From Leifsonia sp. 71-9 (GTDB taxonomy: Bacteria; Actinomycetota; Actinomycetes; Actinomycetales; Microbacteriaceae): a stretch of 64,000 nucleotides of DNA. The notes beneath the pieces are model-generated. The model did no database searches and was not told where the DNA came from. It saw only the letters and a list, made by a program, of their open reading frames with translations. The translations under genes and the position numbers were made by a program. This document shows positions 17,087 to 24,288 of the stretch, in pieces. Every line of letters begins with the position of its first letter. Within the stretch, counting starts at the first letter, position 1. The stretch is from contig NZ_MKVJ01000001.1 in NCBI RefSeq assembly GCF_001898805.1, positions 209,095 to 273,094 of the forward strand. The letters run 5' to 3'.

Positions 17087-18460
17087 ATGACCTCCGCCTC
17101 ATCCGCCATGCTGGATCCCGTGACCGCCCGCCCCGCTCCGCCCGCCGACCGCACCACGTACGGCTCCCTCTGGCGCGGCGTCCCGCGCGAGCTCGGCTTC
17201 CTGCTCCTGACCATGCCGATCGCCATCGTCGGACTCTCCGTCCTCCAGACGCTGTTCTGGACGGGTGTCGGCACGATCGTGATCTACGTCGGCCTGTTCG
17301 TCCTGATCGGCGCGTTCTACACCGCCCGCGGGTTCGGGACGGTGGAGGTCGAGTGCCTGCGCTGGGCGGGCCGCCCGGAGATCCGCCGCCCGCTGTGGGA
17401 GCCGGCCGACAAGCCGCGCACGTTCTGGCGCTCCGCCTTCGGCCCGTTCGTGAACGGCCACTACTGGCTGTACCTGCTGCACGGCATCCTGATCAACCCG
17501 ATCGTCAGCATCGTCTCCTGGACCGTCACGATCGTCTGGGCATCGGTGGCCCTCGGTGGCCTGACCGGCTGGATCTGGGAGGGCTTCATCCCGCACGACG
17601 GGCAGACGGTGTTCCTGTCGCGCGTCATCGTGGACTGGGCGTCGCAGTCGAGTTCGACCTTCGACCCGATCGTGGGCGACCGCATCCTGTACTTCATCGC
17701 CGGTGCGCTGTTCGCCGCCACGCTTCCGTTCGTGACGCGCGGTCTCACCCTCATGCACGACGCCATCGCGCGCGGCCTGCTGGGCGCGTGGCCGTCGGAG
17801 ACGCTGCAGCGGGAGGTCGCCGACCTGTCCGCCTCGCGGGGCGCGGCCGTCGCCGCGGAGGACCAGGCGCTGCGCCGGCTGGAGCGCGATCTGCACGACG
17901 GCCCGCAGCAGCGGCTGATCCGCCTGCAGATGGACATCGCCGCCGCCGAGCGCAAGCTCACCGACGATCCCGCTGCCGCTGCCGCGCTGCTCGCCGAGGC
18001 CCGGCAGCAGGCGGGCGACACCCTCGAGGAGCTGCGGGCGCTGTCCCGCGGGTTCGCGCCGCCCCTCCTGCAGGATCGCGGTCTGATCGCCGCCGCGGAG
18101 TCGCTCGCCGCCCGCAGCACCGTCCCGATGCGCGTCGAGTCGTCGCTCGCGCCGGGGGAGCGGTTCAGCCCGGAGACCGAGCGGAACGCCTACTACGTGC
18201 TCGCGGAGCTGGCGACGAACGTCGCCAAGCACTCCGGTGCGACCGAGGCGCGCCTGTTCGTGGATCGCACCGCCGACGCGGCCGGTGCGCCGTGGCTGAG
18301 CGTGTGGGTGACGGACAACGGCACCGGGGGAGCGGTCCTGACCCCCGGGCACGGGCTGAGCGGTCTCAGCGAGCGCGTGCGCGGGATGCGCGGCGAGCTC
18401 GTGGTCGACAGCCCGGCCGGCGGTCCGACGCGGATCGGCACGCGCCTCCCGCTCGCCTGA
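17087..18460 (+). CDS. Sensor histidine kinase with N-terminal putative sensor domain
   Basis: A 457-residue membrane kinase. The N-terminal ~230 residues form the actinobacterial 'putative sensor' domain with four membrane segments (about 36-80, 125-165 and 200-218). The HisKA_3 domain has H270 in LERDLHDGPQQRL. The ATPase part has LAELATNVAKHSG and GHGLSGLSERVRGMRG. The start at 17087 follows CTGGAG; an ATG at 17036 has no ribosome-binding site. Its likely partner is the response regulator at 18810-19472, which converges on it across a terminator and a small gene, so the pair is split rather than in one operon. Confidence 0.9.
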   Translation: MTSASSAMLDPVTARPAPPADRTTYGSLWRGVPRELGFLLLTMPIAIVGLSVLQTLFWTGVGTIVIYVGLFVLIGAFYTARGFGTVEVECLRWAGRPEIRRPLWEPADKPRTFWRSAFGPFVNGHYWLYLLHGILINPIVSIVSWTVTIVWASVALGGLTGWIWEGFIPHDGQTVFLSRVIVDWASQSSSTFDPIVGDRILYFIAGALFAATLPFVTRGLTLMHDAIARGLLGAWPSETLQREVADLSASRGAAVAAEDQALRRLERDLHDGPQQRLIRLQMDIAAAERKLTDDPAAAAALLAEARQQAGDTLEELRALSRGFAPPLLQDRGLIAAAESLAARSTVPMRVESSLAPGERFSPETERNAYYVLAELATNVAKHSGATEARLFVDRTADAAGAPWLSVWVTDNGTGGAVLTPGHGLSGLSERVRGMRGELVVDSPAGGPTRIGTRLPLA

Positions 18461-18484
18461 GCGCAGCCCAGCCCGGACACGACG

Positions 18485-18519
18485 GAGGGCGGGTGACGGT
18501 CGAACCGTCACCCGCCCTC
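18485..18519. terminator. Strong bidirectional hairpin terminator
   Basis: A perfect 16-bp stem (GAGGGCGGGTGACGGT with its complement) with a 3-nt loop lies between the converging histidine kinase and the small antitoxin-like gene. Confidence 0.85.
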
Positions 18520-18547
18520 GCGGTGTCTGTCGTGTGCGGCTTCGGCC

Positions 18548-18760
18548 CTATTCGGTGCCGACCGCCTTGTCCGCGGCGTCGCGTGCGCCGTTGATCTGGT
18601 CCTCGAACTTGCCGCCGGTGACCTTGTTGGCCGCGCCGGCGACGCCGTCGAGCAGCTTGTCGCTGATGTCCTCGGCCTGCTCGGACTTCAGCGCGTTCTT
18701 GACGTTGTCGTTGTCGAGGAATTCCTTGGCCTTGTTCGTGATGTCGTCCAGTCCTGCCAC
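18548..18760 (-). CDS. Small Rv0909/MT0933-like putative antitoxin
   Basis: A 70-residue acidic/amphipathic protein starting at GTG 18760 (AGLDDITNKAKEFLD). It contains the run DKLLDGVAGAANKVTGGKF ending in DQINGARDAADKAVG. This Lys/Ala/Asp helix-repeat pattern with TGGKF is the mark of the actinobacterial Rv0909-type family, annotated as antitoxin because of one mycobacterial pair. No toxin gene is adjacent, so a toxin-antitoxin role is doubtful; CsbD-like stress protein is an alternative. An ATG at 18802 would add 14 residues but looks less likely. It lies 49 bp downstream of the response regulator and before the terminator. Confidence 0.6.
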   Translation of the reverse strand: MAGLDDITNKAKEFLDNDNVKNALKSEQAEDISDKLLDGVAGAANKVTGGKFEDQINGARDAADKAVGTE

Positions 18761-18809
18761 GGTGCACCTGCTTTCGTCGTCGATGAGCGGTTCACGCGCC
18801 ATTCTGTCC

Positions 18810-19472
18810 TCACCGCTGCAGGAACGCCAGTACCGCCAGCACCCGGCGGTGGTCGTCGCCGGAGTCCTCGAGGGCGAGCTTCTGGAAGATCGACGTCACG
18901 TTCTTCTCCACCGCGCCCACGCCGATCACCAGCTGCGCCGCGATCGCCGAGTTCGTCCGGCCCTCCGCCATCAGCCCCAGCACCTCGCGCTCGCGCGGCG
19001 TCAGCGCGGCCACCGGGTCCACCCGCCGCGTCAGGAGTTCGCGGACCACCTCCGGATCGAGCACCGTGCCGCCCTGCGCCACCCGCGTCACCGCATCCCG
19101 CAGCTCGTCGAGCGACGCGATGCGGTCTTTGAGGAGGTAGCCGGTGCCGCCCTGCCCGCTCGCGAGCAGCTCCTGCGCGTACGTCCCCTCGACGTACTGA
19201 CTGAGCAGCAGCACCGACACGCCCGGGTGCTCGGCCCGTAGGCGTAGCGCCGCGCGCACGCCCTCGTCCCGGAACGTCGGGGGCATCCGCACATCCAGCA
19301 CCGCGACATCCGGCGCCACCTCTCCGACCTCCGCGAGCAGCGATTCGGCGTCACCGTAGGCGCCGACCGTCTCGAACCCGGCCTCGTCGAACAGCCGGAT
19401 CAGCCCCTCCCGCAGCAGCACGGAGTCGTCCGCGACGACGAGACGGAGGGGAGCGGAGGCGGTGTTCGGCAC
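18810..19472 (-). CDS. NarL-type response regulator
   Basis: DNA-binding response regulator, 220 residues if started at GTG 19472. The phospho-acceptor is D60 in VAVLDVRMPP, and the acid pair is ADD near residue 15. The LuxR HTH begins LTPREREVLGLMAEG. An earlier GTG at 19499 would add nine residues but overlaps the upstream gene and lacks a ribosome-binding site at proper spacing, so the start is uncertain. It is probably the partner of the histidine kinase at 17087. Its own transcription likely continues from the cyclotransferase gene, 10 bp upstream. Confidence 0.9.
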   Translation of the reverse strand: MPNTASAPLRLVVADDSVLLREGLIRLFDEAGFETVGAYGDAESLLAEVGEVAPDVAVLDVRMPPTFRDEGVRAALRLRAEHPGVSVLLLSQYVEGTYAQELLASGQGGTGYLLKDRIASLDELRDAVTRVAQGGTVLDPEVVRELLTRRVDPVAALTPREREVLGLMAEGRTNSAIAAQLVIGVGAVEKNVTSIFQKLALEDSGDDHRRVLAVLAFLQR

Positions 19473-19482
19473 GGGGATCAGC

Positions 19483-19854
19483 CTAGAGGGGAGCGTCACC
19501 CTCGTCGCCGGCGACGTAGACGAACGCCTCGACGCCGGACGCGAGCGTCACGACGCTCCGTACGTAGTCGGCGACCTCGTAGGCATCGGTGGCGGCGAGC
19601 TCGGCGTCGTCGAGCTCGAGGAAGGCGCCCTCGACCAGATCGCCGGGCTCTCCGCGCCGCAGGATGGGATGCCGATCGGACCCGGAGGTCGCGATCACGT
19701 CAGGATCGGTGATGACGAGCCAGTCGAGCTGGTATCCGGGAAGCGTGTCCGAGATCGTCGGCACATCACGTCCGTAGAGCGCTTTCTGCACGTCGGGCTG
19801 CCGGAGCGTGCCGTAGGAGAAGACGCGATGCGGGGCGGGAGTCGATGCGGTCAT
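19483..19854 (-). CDS. Gamma-glutamylcyclotransferase-like protein (AIG2 fold)
   Basis: A 123-residue protein of the GGCT-like/AIG2 family. These release 5-oxoproline from gamma-glutamyl compounds, though many bacterial members are uncharacterised. The substrate loop FSYGTLRQPDVQ is at residues 12-23, and the catalytic Glu is in LVEGAFLEL. The chain ends shortly after FVYVAGDE. It is divergent from the interrupted methyltransferase and is the first gene of a possible minus-strand unit with the response regulator and the antitoxin-like gene. Confidence 0.85.
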   Translation of the reverse strand: MTASTPAPHRVFSYGTLRQPDVQKALYGRDVPTISDTLPGYQLDWLVITDPDVIATSGSDRHPILRRGEPGDLVEGAFLELDDAELAATDAYEVADYVRSVVTLASGVEAFVYVAGDEGDAPL

Positions 19855-19924
19855 GCAGCCATCGTGGCAGGTGGCGGAAGGGGGTCGATTTGATCGGCCC
19901 TCGTCGGCCGTCGGCGAACCCGCG

Positions 19925-19954
19925 TGGACACGGTGTCCCGACCGGTCGTAGCGT
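19925..19954 (+). promoter_or_regulatory. Promoter with palindromic site before interrupted methyltransferase
   Basis: TGGACA (19925-19930), an 18-nt spacer, TAGCGT (19949-19954) and then 6 nt to ATG 19961 form a leaderless promoter. The -35 lies inside the perfect palindrome GGACAC-G-GTGTCC (19926-19938), which could be an operator. Confidence 0.45.
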
Positions 19955-19960
19955 GCGGTC

Positions 19961-20155
19961 ATGGTCGCCGACGCCCCTGAACCTTCCGGTCCCGTCATCC
20001 ACAGCCACCGCGTCATCGCCGAGTCCTTCGGCGACGATCCGGAACGCTACGACCGCGCCCGGCCCCGCTATCCGCGGGCGCTCGCGGACGCCGTGATCGC
20101 TCTCCTGCCAGGCCCGCGGATCGTGGACGTCGGTATCGGCACGGGCATCTCGGCG
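19961..20155 (+). pseudogene. Class I SAM-dependent methyltransferase, truncated after motif I
   Basis: The first 65 residues read like the start of a Methyltransf-11/25 enzyme: IAESFGDDPERYDRARPRYP, then the SAM-binding motif I IVDVGIGTGISA. Homology then stops at about 20155, where the base composition changes abruptly. The open frame runs on to 20299 as unrelated, unlikely sequence. At least two thirds of the usual protein is missing and is not found elsewhere in the window, including beyond tRNA-Gly. The promoter is intact. This is best read as a chromosomal gene broken by the event that brought in, or rearranged, the adjacent low-GC segment. Confidence 0.8.
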
Positions 20156-20165
20156 GGGAATCGAA
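20156..20165 (+). repeat. att-like 10-bp direct repeat, left copy
   Basis: GGGAATCGAA at the exact point where methyltransferase coding similarity ends. An identical copy lies in the tRNA-Gly T-arm at 21265-21274. The match does not extend further toward the tRNA 3' end, so the attachment-site reading is tentative. Confidence 0.35.
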
Positions 20166-20217
20166 ATTGGGCATCCGCGCGTAATTTAGTCGCGACACCT
20201 GCGGCGCTGGAGGACGG

Positions 20218-21165
20218 TTACCGTAATCGCTTACCCTCTTGCGTGTTGAGTCGGCGTGTTCCGGGCGTGGTCCATTTAGGAACTGTCTCAGTTTGGTAGC
20301 ACCACTCGTCGGGCGTGTCCGCGTTGAAGACGATCTGGAAGCCGGAGCTGCTGTTCATCTGAGCTGCTGGCGAAATCATTCCTGGCGCCAGGAATGCTGG
20401 TAGGTACGCGACCCTCTCATCGTGAACAGAAGTGTCGCGATAATAACGAATATGCGGCGGCACCGTCCAAGGAAACGCTGGCAAGTAAGCGCTCATGATG
20501 TCTCGGCCGACGCCACTCTCGACTGAGTTGCCGATAGTTCTTATAGCGCTAACTATCTCAGCCTCGACATCGTCGACATTGAGCGTCCTGTTCTTAGAGC
20601 TAAGGCGCGCGTTGATGGTCCCCAAATCGATCAGATCTCCTCGCCCGATGGCTGAGAGCGTCCAGCAACGACTTGGATCTCGGAAACGATAGCGAGTTGT
20701 AGAGACGATTCTGCACCGCGCGCCCGGTACGCCGCTGTGGCTCATCGAATAGGTAAACGATGTTGGTCTTTTGCTGTCGCGGGTCACGCGCGGGTAGCCC
20801 CAGCCACTGACAATGAGCTCGATACTGTACCGTCGTCCTCTCGGTTGACTCTTCGCAAACTCGGCTTCGATTCCACTAACAATGCGATGTCGAATCTGAC
20901 CAAGATGAAGAGGCGCAGAACCGCCGAATTGAAATCCGATGGGCGATGCTGGTGAGCCTGTAATCTTGCGGACTAGCCACTCGCCAGTGGGCTCCCCGGA
21001 AATGTGCGCGAGACCCGCGTAGCCGATCACAGCGCGCCCGTTCGATGCTTCTACAACGATCGTCTTGTTGGCCGTGGGATCCCAAGGCTCGCCTCCAACA
21101 GTCAGCAGACGATCCCCGAGCTGGACAACTATTGATTCGCTCACCAAAGCGATGTGCAGAGTCAC
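20218..21165 (-). CDS. Proteasome-beta/HslV-like Ntn hydrolase (stand-alone, new)
   Basis: A 315-residue protein read from GTG 21165. With the initiator removed the chain begins with Thr1; Asp17 falls in LGDRLLT and Lys33 in TANKT. This is the spacing of T1-D/E17-K33 in proteasome beta subunits and HslV. Further agreement: GYAGLA near residue 48, IELIVSGWG in the middle, AIGRG where the family has AIGSG, and VDDVEAEIVSAIRTIG followed by ESGVGRD where the family has its last helices and SG motif. Ser129 appears replaced by Arg and Asp166 by Ser. The last ~80 residues are extra. There is no propeptide. No Shine-Dalgarno is evident. Composition is foreign. Assignment is by eye; the substrate is unknown. 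Confidence 0.6.
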   Translation of the reverse strand: MTLHIALVSESIVVQLGDRLLTVGGEPWDPTANKTIVVEASNGRAVIGYAGLAHISGEPTGEWLVRKITGSPASPIGFQFGGSAPLHLGQIRHRIVSGIEAEFAKSQPRGRRYSIELIVSGWGYPRVTRDSKRPTSFTYSMSHSGVPGARCRIVSTTRYRFRDPSRCWTLSAIGRGDLIDLGTINARLSSKNRTLNVDDVEAEIVSAIRTIGNSVESGVGRDIMSAYLPAFPWTVPPHIRYYRDTSVHDERVAYLPAFLAPGMISPAAQMNSSSGFQIVFNADTPDEWCYQTETVPKWTTPGTRRLNTQEGKRLR

Positions 21166-21254
21166 AAGCAGAGTGTGGCAGATGCGGGATCTGGAGAGGC
21201 ATAAGGCTCAGGCTTTTCCAGACTCGGCGAATCGCTCGCCCAGTGTTACAACGG

Positions 21255-21325
21255 AGGGGATGACGGGAATCGAACCCGCGTAATCAGTTTGGAAGACTGA
21301 GGCTCTACCATTGAGCTACATCCCC
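21255..21325 (-). tRNA. tRNA-Gly (anticodon TCC)
   Basis: On the minus strand the 7-bp acceptor stem GGGGATG/CATCCCC, D-arm GCTC...GAGC, anticodon stem TCAGT/ACTGA with loop CTTCCAA (TCC) and T-arm GTTCGATTC are all present. The discriminator base is T, and CCA is not fully encoded. The low-GC segment abuts its 3' end. The T-arm contains the 10-bp sequence repeated at 20156. Confidence 0.96.
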
Positions 21326-21389
21326 GAAGCCGTTGCTCTGCGACGGCCGACGACCATCGTAGTACACGCGGGGGCCACCTCGTGTGCAG

Positions 21390-21395
21390 TAGACT
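21390..21395 (+). promoter_or_regulatory. Putative -10 box for tRNA-Pro
   Basis: TAGACT sits 28 bp upstream of the tRNA-Pro 5' end, suitable for a short 5' leader. Confidence 0.4.
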
Positions 21396-21423
21396 TGCGC
21401 GTGGTCTTTCGCACCGTTTTAGC

Positions 21424-21498
21424 CGGGGCGTAGCTCAGCTTGGCTAGAGCGCCCGCTTTGGGAGCGGGAGGTCGCAGGTTCGAATCCTGTCGCCCCGA
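21424..21498 (+). tRNA. tRNA-Pro (anticodon TGG)
   Basis: Acceptor CGGGGCG/CGCCCCG, D-arm, anticodon stem CCCGC/GCGGG with loop TTTGGGA (TGG), and T-loop TTCGAAT are present. The discriminator is A, and CCA is not encoded. It lies 60 bp before tig. Confidence 0.97.
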
Positions 21499-21558
21499 CG
21501 AGGACCTCGTTCCTTGCGAGAAGACCATCGTTCGAACATTCAGGAGAACCCAGACATC

Positions 21559-22992
21559 GTGAAGACCACGGTCGAGAAGCTCAGCCCCACCCGCGCAAAG
21601 CTCACCATCTCGGTGACGCCGGAGGAGCTGAAGCCTTCCATCACCCACGCGTACGAGCACATCGCCGAGCAGGTCAGCATCCCCGGCTTCCGTAAGGGCA
21701 AGGTCCCGCCGGCGATCATCGACCAGCGAGTCGGCAAGGCCGCCGTGCTGGAGCACGCCGTCAACGAGGGTCTGGACGGTTTCTACCGTGCGGCCGTCGA
21801 GGAGAACGACGTGCGCCCGCTCGGACGCCCCTCCGCCGACATCACCGAGTGGCCGGCCGAGGCCGACTTCTCGGGCGACCTCCTCCTCACCATCGAGGTC
21901 GACGTCCGCCCCGAGATCACGCTCCCGAAGCTCGACGACATCACCATCACGGTCGACGCCGCCGAGATCGCGGACAGCGACATCGACGAGGAGCTCGACA
22001 ACCTGCGCAGCCGCTTCGGCACGCTCGTCACCGTCGACCGTCCGGCCAAGAAGGGCGACTTCGCCCAGATCGACCTGACCGCCGAGATCGGTGGCGAAGA
22101 GGTCGACACCGCCGCGAACATCTCCTACGAGATCGGCTCGGGCGAGCTCATCGAGGGCATCGACGAGGCGCTCGACACGCTGACCGCCGGCGAGACCACC
22201 ACCTTCGAGGCCCCGCTCATGGGCGGCGACCACGAGGGCGAGAACGCGCAGATCACCGTCACGCTCAACGCCGTCAAGGAGCGCGAGCTGCCGGAGGCGG
22301 ACGACGACTTCGCCCAGATCGCCAGCGAGTTCGACACCATCGCAGAGCTGCGCGACAGCCTCCGCACCCAGGTGGAGCGCTCGAAGGCGTTCGGCCAGGG
22401 CACCTCCGCCCGCGACCAGCTCGTCGACACGCTCCTCGAGCTCGTCGAGATCCCGGTTCCGGAGCAGCTCGTCGAGGACGAGGTCCACCGTCACCTCGAG
22501 CAGGAGAACCGCCTCGAGGACGACGTGCACCGCGCCGAGGTCACCGAGTCGAGCCAGAAGACGTTCCGCACGCAGATCCTCCTCGACGAGGTCTCCAGCG
22601 CCGAGGACGTCAAGGTCAGCCAGGACGAGCTCACCCAGTACCTCATCCAGGGCGCGGCGCAGTATGGCATGGACCCGAACGAGTTCGTCAAGATCCTCAG
22701 CGAGAACGGCCAGATCCCGTCGATGGTCGGAGAGGTCGCCCGCAACAAGGCCCTCGCGATCGTCCTCGGCAAGGTGAAGGTCGTCGACAGCAACGGCAAG
22801 CCGGTCGACCTCAGCGAGTTCACCGCCGTCGCCTCCGGTGACGACGAGGACGAGACCGCCGACGAGGCGACCGAGGCTCCGGCCGAGGAGGCCGCCGAGG
22901 CCCCCGCCGCCGAGGAGAAGCCGAAGAAGAAGGCTCCCGCCAAGAAGGCTCCCGCGAAGAAGCCCGCCAAGAAGGCCGCGGACGCGGAGTAA
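21559..22992 (+). CDS. tig: Trigger factor, ribosome-associated chaperone/PPIase
   Basis: Binds the ribosome exit tunnel and folds nascent chains. The 477 residues start at GTG 21559 ([14 protein letters not shown]), with AGGAG 12 nt upstream. The ribosome-binding loop [12 protein letters not shown] is near residues 44-55. The central FKBP-type domain begins around residue 155 ([11 protein letters not shown]). The helical C-terminal arms follow. The end differs from most orthologues in a ~60-residue Ala/Glu tract finishing in a Lys-Ala-Pro repeat ([16 protein letters not shown]), resembling histone-like tails. It has its own terminator and precedes the clp genes. Confidence 0.97.
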   Translation: MKTTVEKLSPTRAKLTISVTPEELKPSITHAYEHIAEQVSIPGFRKGKVPPAIIDQRVGKAAVLEHAVNEGLDGFYRAAVEENDVRPLGRPSADITEWPAEADFSGDLLLTIEVDVRPEITLPKLDDITITVDAAEIADSDIDEELDNLRSRFGTLVTVDRPAKKGDFAQIDLTAEIGGEEVDTAANISYEIGSGELIEGIDEALDTLTAGETTTFEAPLMGGDHEGENAQITVTLNAVKERELPEADDDFAQIASEFDTIAELRDSLRTQVERSKAFGQGTSARDQLVDTLLELVEIPVPEQLVEDEVHRHLEQENRLEDDVHRAEVTESSQKTFRTQILLDEVSSAEDVKVSQDELTQYLIQGAAQYGMDPNEFVKILSENGQIPSMVGEVARNKALAIVLGKVKVVDSNGKPVDLSEFTAVASGDDEDETADEATEAPAEEAAEAPAAEEKPKKKAPAKKAPAKKPAKKAADAE

Positions 22993-23000
22993 TCCACATC

Positions 23001-23042
23001 ACGACGAAGGCCGGGTGCGCATGCGCCCGGCCTTCGTCGTTT
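23001..23042 (+). terminator. Intrinsic terminator of tig
   Basis: A 15-bp perfect stem (ACGACGAAGGCCGGG with its complement), a loop of about 10 nt and a trailing TTT directly after the tig stop. Confidence 0.85.
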
Positions 23043-23067
23043 CCAGGACCAGGACGAGGGGACGACG

Positions 23068-23550
23068 ATGGACGAGTGGCAGCGACGCATCGACGCCGTG
23101 TGGGACGATGCGGCGACCCGGGGTGAGGAGGCGACGCTCGCCGCGATCCTGGCCCTCGCGGCCGCGCGGCCCGACGACGCGCTCGGGATGTACGAGACCG
23201 CCGGCGCCTACGACTTCGCGGGCCGGGAGGCCGAGGCCGAGCCGCTCTACCGCCGCGCCCTCGACGCCGGGCTTGCCGAGCCGGAGCGCACCCGCGCGAC
23301 CATCCAGCTCGCCAGCACGCTCCGCAACCTCGACCGCCCGGAGGAGGCGGTGGAGCTGCTGCGCGACCTCCTCGCCGCACGCCCGGACGACCCGCTCGCA
23401 GCCGACGCGCGCGCCTTCGCCGCCCTCGCGCTCTTCGACCTCGGCCTGCACGCCGACGCCCTGCGGGAGTCGCTGACGGCCCTGTCGCCCCACCTGGGCC
23501 GCTACGGTCGCGCCGTCGGGGCGTACGCCGCCGAGCTCGACGACGAGTGA
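23068..23550 (+). CDS. Tetratricopeptide-repeat protein
   Basis: A 160-residue protein of stacked helix pairs. Repeat-like units are visible at about residues 44-75 (ALGMYETAGAYDFAGREAEA), 78-110 (TIQLASTLRNLDRPEEAVE) and 115-145 (ARAFAALALFDLGLHADAL). TPR domains mediate protein-protein contacts, and the partner is unknown. The N-terminal EWQRRIDAVWDDA is a common opening of actinobacterial TPR_5-type proteins. GGACGAGGGGACG supplies the ribosome-binding site. It stands between the tig terminator and the clp promoter and appears monocistronic. Confidence 0.88.
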   Translation: MDEWQRRIDAVWDDAATRGEEATLAAILALAAARPDDALGMYETAGAYDFAGREAEAEPLYRRALDAGLAEPERTRATIQLASTLRNLDRPEEAVELLRDLLAARPDDPLAADARAFAALALFDLGLHADALRESLTALSPHLGRYGRAVGAYAAELDDE

Positions 23551-23582
23551 CTCCGGCCCCGCACCTCCCGCGCCACGGCTCT

Positions 23583-23630
23583 CTGCCCAGGGCGAACACC
23601 ACCGAAATGGCCGTGGCGCTCCGATAGATT
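23583..23630 (+). promoter_or_regulatory. clpP1P2 promoter with ClgR-like site
   Basis: CTGCC-CAG-GGCGAAC (23583-23597) matches the right half of the actinobacterial ClgR activator motif (CGCY-NAN-RGCG) and part of the left half. It lies about 28 bp upstream of a -10 box TAGATT (23625-23630) that lacks a good -35. ClgR control of clp genes is established in corynebacteria and streptomycetes; here it is inferred. Confidence 0.35.
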
Positions 23631-23661
23631 CGATTCCAAGCGACAAGGAAACGGAGCGAAC

Positions 23662-24258
23662 ATGGCCGACCTGGGTATCCAGCCCAATGTTTTCGACAGA
23701 CTGCTGAAGGACCGCATCATCTGGCTCGGGTCCGAGGTCCGGGACGAGAACGCGAACGAGATCGCCGCGAAGCTGCTGCTCCTGGCCGCAGAGGACCCGA
23801 AGCGCGACATCTACCTCTACATCAACTCGCCCGGCGGCTCGATCACGGCCGGCATGGCGATCTACGACACCATGCAGTTCGTGCCGAACGACATCGTCAC
23901 CGTGGGCATCGGCATGGCGGCCTCGATGGGCCAGCTCCTGCTCACCGCGGGCACCAAGGGCAAGCGGTACATCACGCCAAACGCGCGCGTCCTGCTGCAC
24001 CAGCCGCACGGCGGCTTCGGCGGCACCGCGAGCGACATCCAGACCCAGGCCCAGCTCATCCTCGACATGAAGAAGCGCCTCGCCGAGATCACCGCCTCGG
24101 CAACCGGCAAGTCGGTCGAGCAGATCAACGCCGACGGCGACCGCGACCGCTGGTTCACCGCTCAGGAGGCGCTCGAGTACGGCTTCGTCGACCACATCCG
24201 CGAGTCGGCGCTCGACGTCGCGGGCGGCGGCGGCACCGACCAGGATTCGAACAAGTAG
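23662..24258 (+). CDS. clpP1: ATP-dependent Clp protease proteolytic subunit 1
   Basis: Serine protease subunit of the ClpP1P2 complex that degrades unfolded proteins delivered by ClpX or ClpC. The 198 residues carry the triad S88 (MAASMGQ), H113 (LHQPHGG) and D162 (DRDRWF). The ribosome-binding site is AACGGAG. clpP2 starts 30 bp downstream and clpX follows after a terminator, the usual actinobacterial order. Essentiality is typical in this phylum. Confidence 0.97.
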   Translation: MADLGIQPNVFDRLLKDRIIWLGSEVRDENANEIAAKLLLLAAEDPKRDIYLYINSPGGSITAGMAIYDTMQFVPNDIVTVGIGMAASMGQLLLTAGTKGKRYITPNARVLLHQPHGGFGGTASDIQTQAQLILDMKKRLAEITASATGKSVEQINADGDRDRWFTAQEALEYGFVDHIRESALDVAGGGGTDQDSNK

Positions 24259-24288
24259 CGCAACGCCGGAAGGACTAAGGACATCACA

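Larger units (their letters stand above)
20156..21254. mobile_element. Putative low-GC genomic-island remnant at tRNA-Gly
   Basis: About 1.1 kb that is visibly AT-richer than the flanks, with different codon use. It lies between the broken methyltransferase and the 3' end of tRNA-Gly. GGGAATCGAA occurs at the left junction (20156-20165) and in the T-arm of tRNA-Gly (21265-21274), in the same orientation, as expected of a short attachment core. No integrase, transposase or terminal inverted repeat is present, so it would be the residue of a larger element or a deletion product. Its only clear gene is the Ntn-hydrolase-like one. Bases 20166-20217 and 21166-21254 hold no recognisable feature. 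Confidence 0.45.

Noticed and set aside
18548-18802. Antitoxin-like gene as proof of a toxin-antitoxin module
   Set aside because: No partner toxin gene adjoins it on either strand.
20156-20299. The continued open frame after the methyltransferase break as a real C-terminus
   Set aside because: Composition and residue pattern change abruptly; no methyltransferase motifs II or III follow.
20156-21254. Low-GC segment as an insertion sequence
   Set aside because: No transposase, no terminal inverted repeats and no target-site duplication beyond the 10-bp core.
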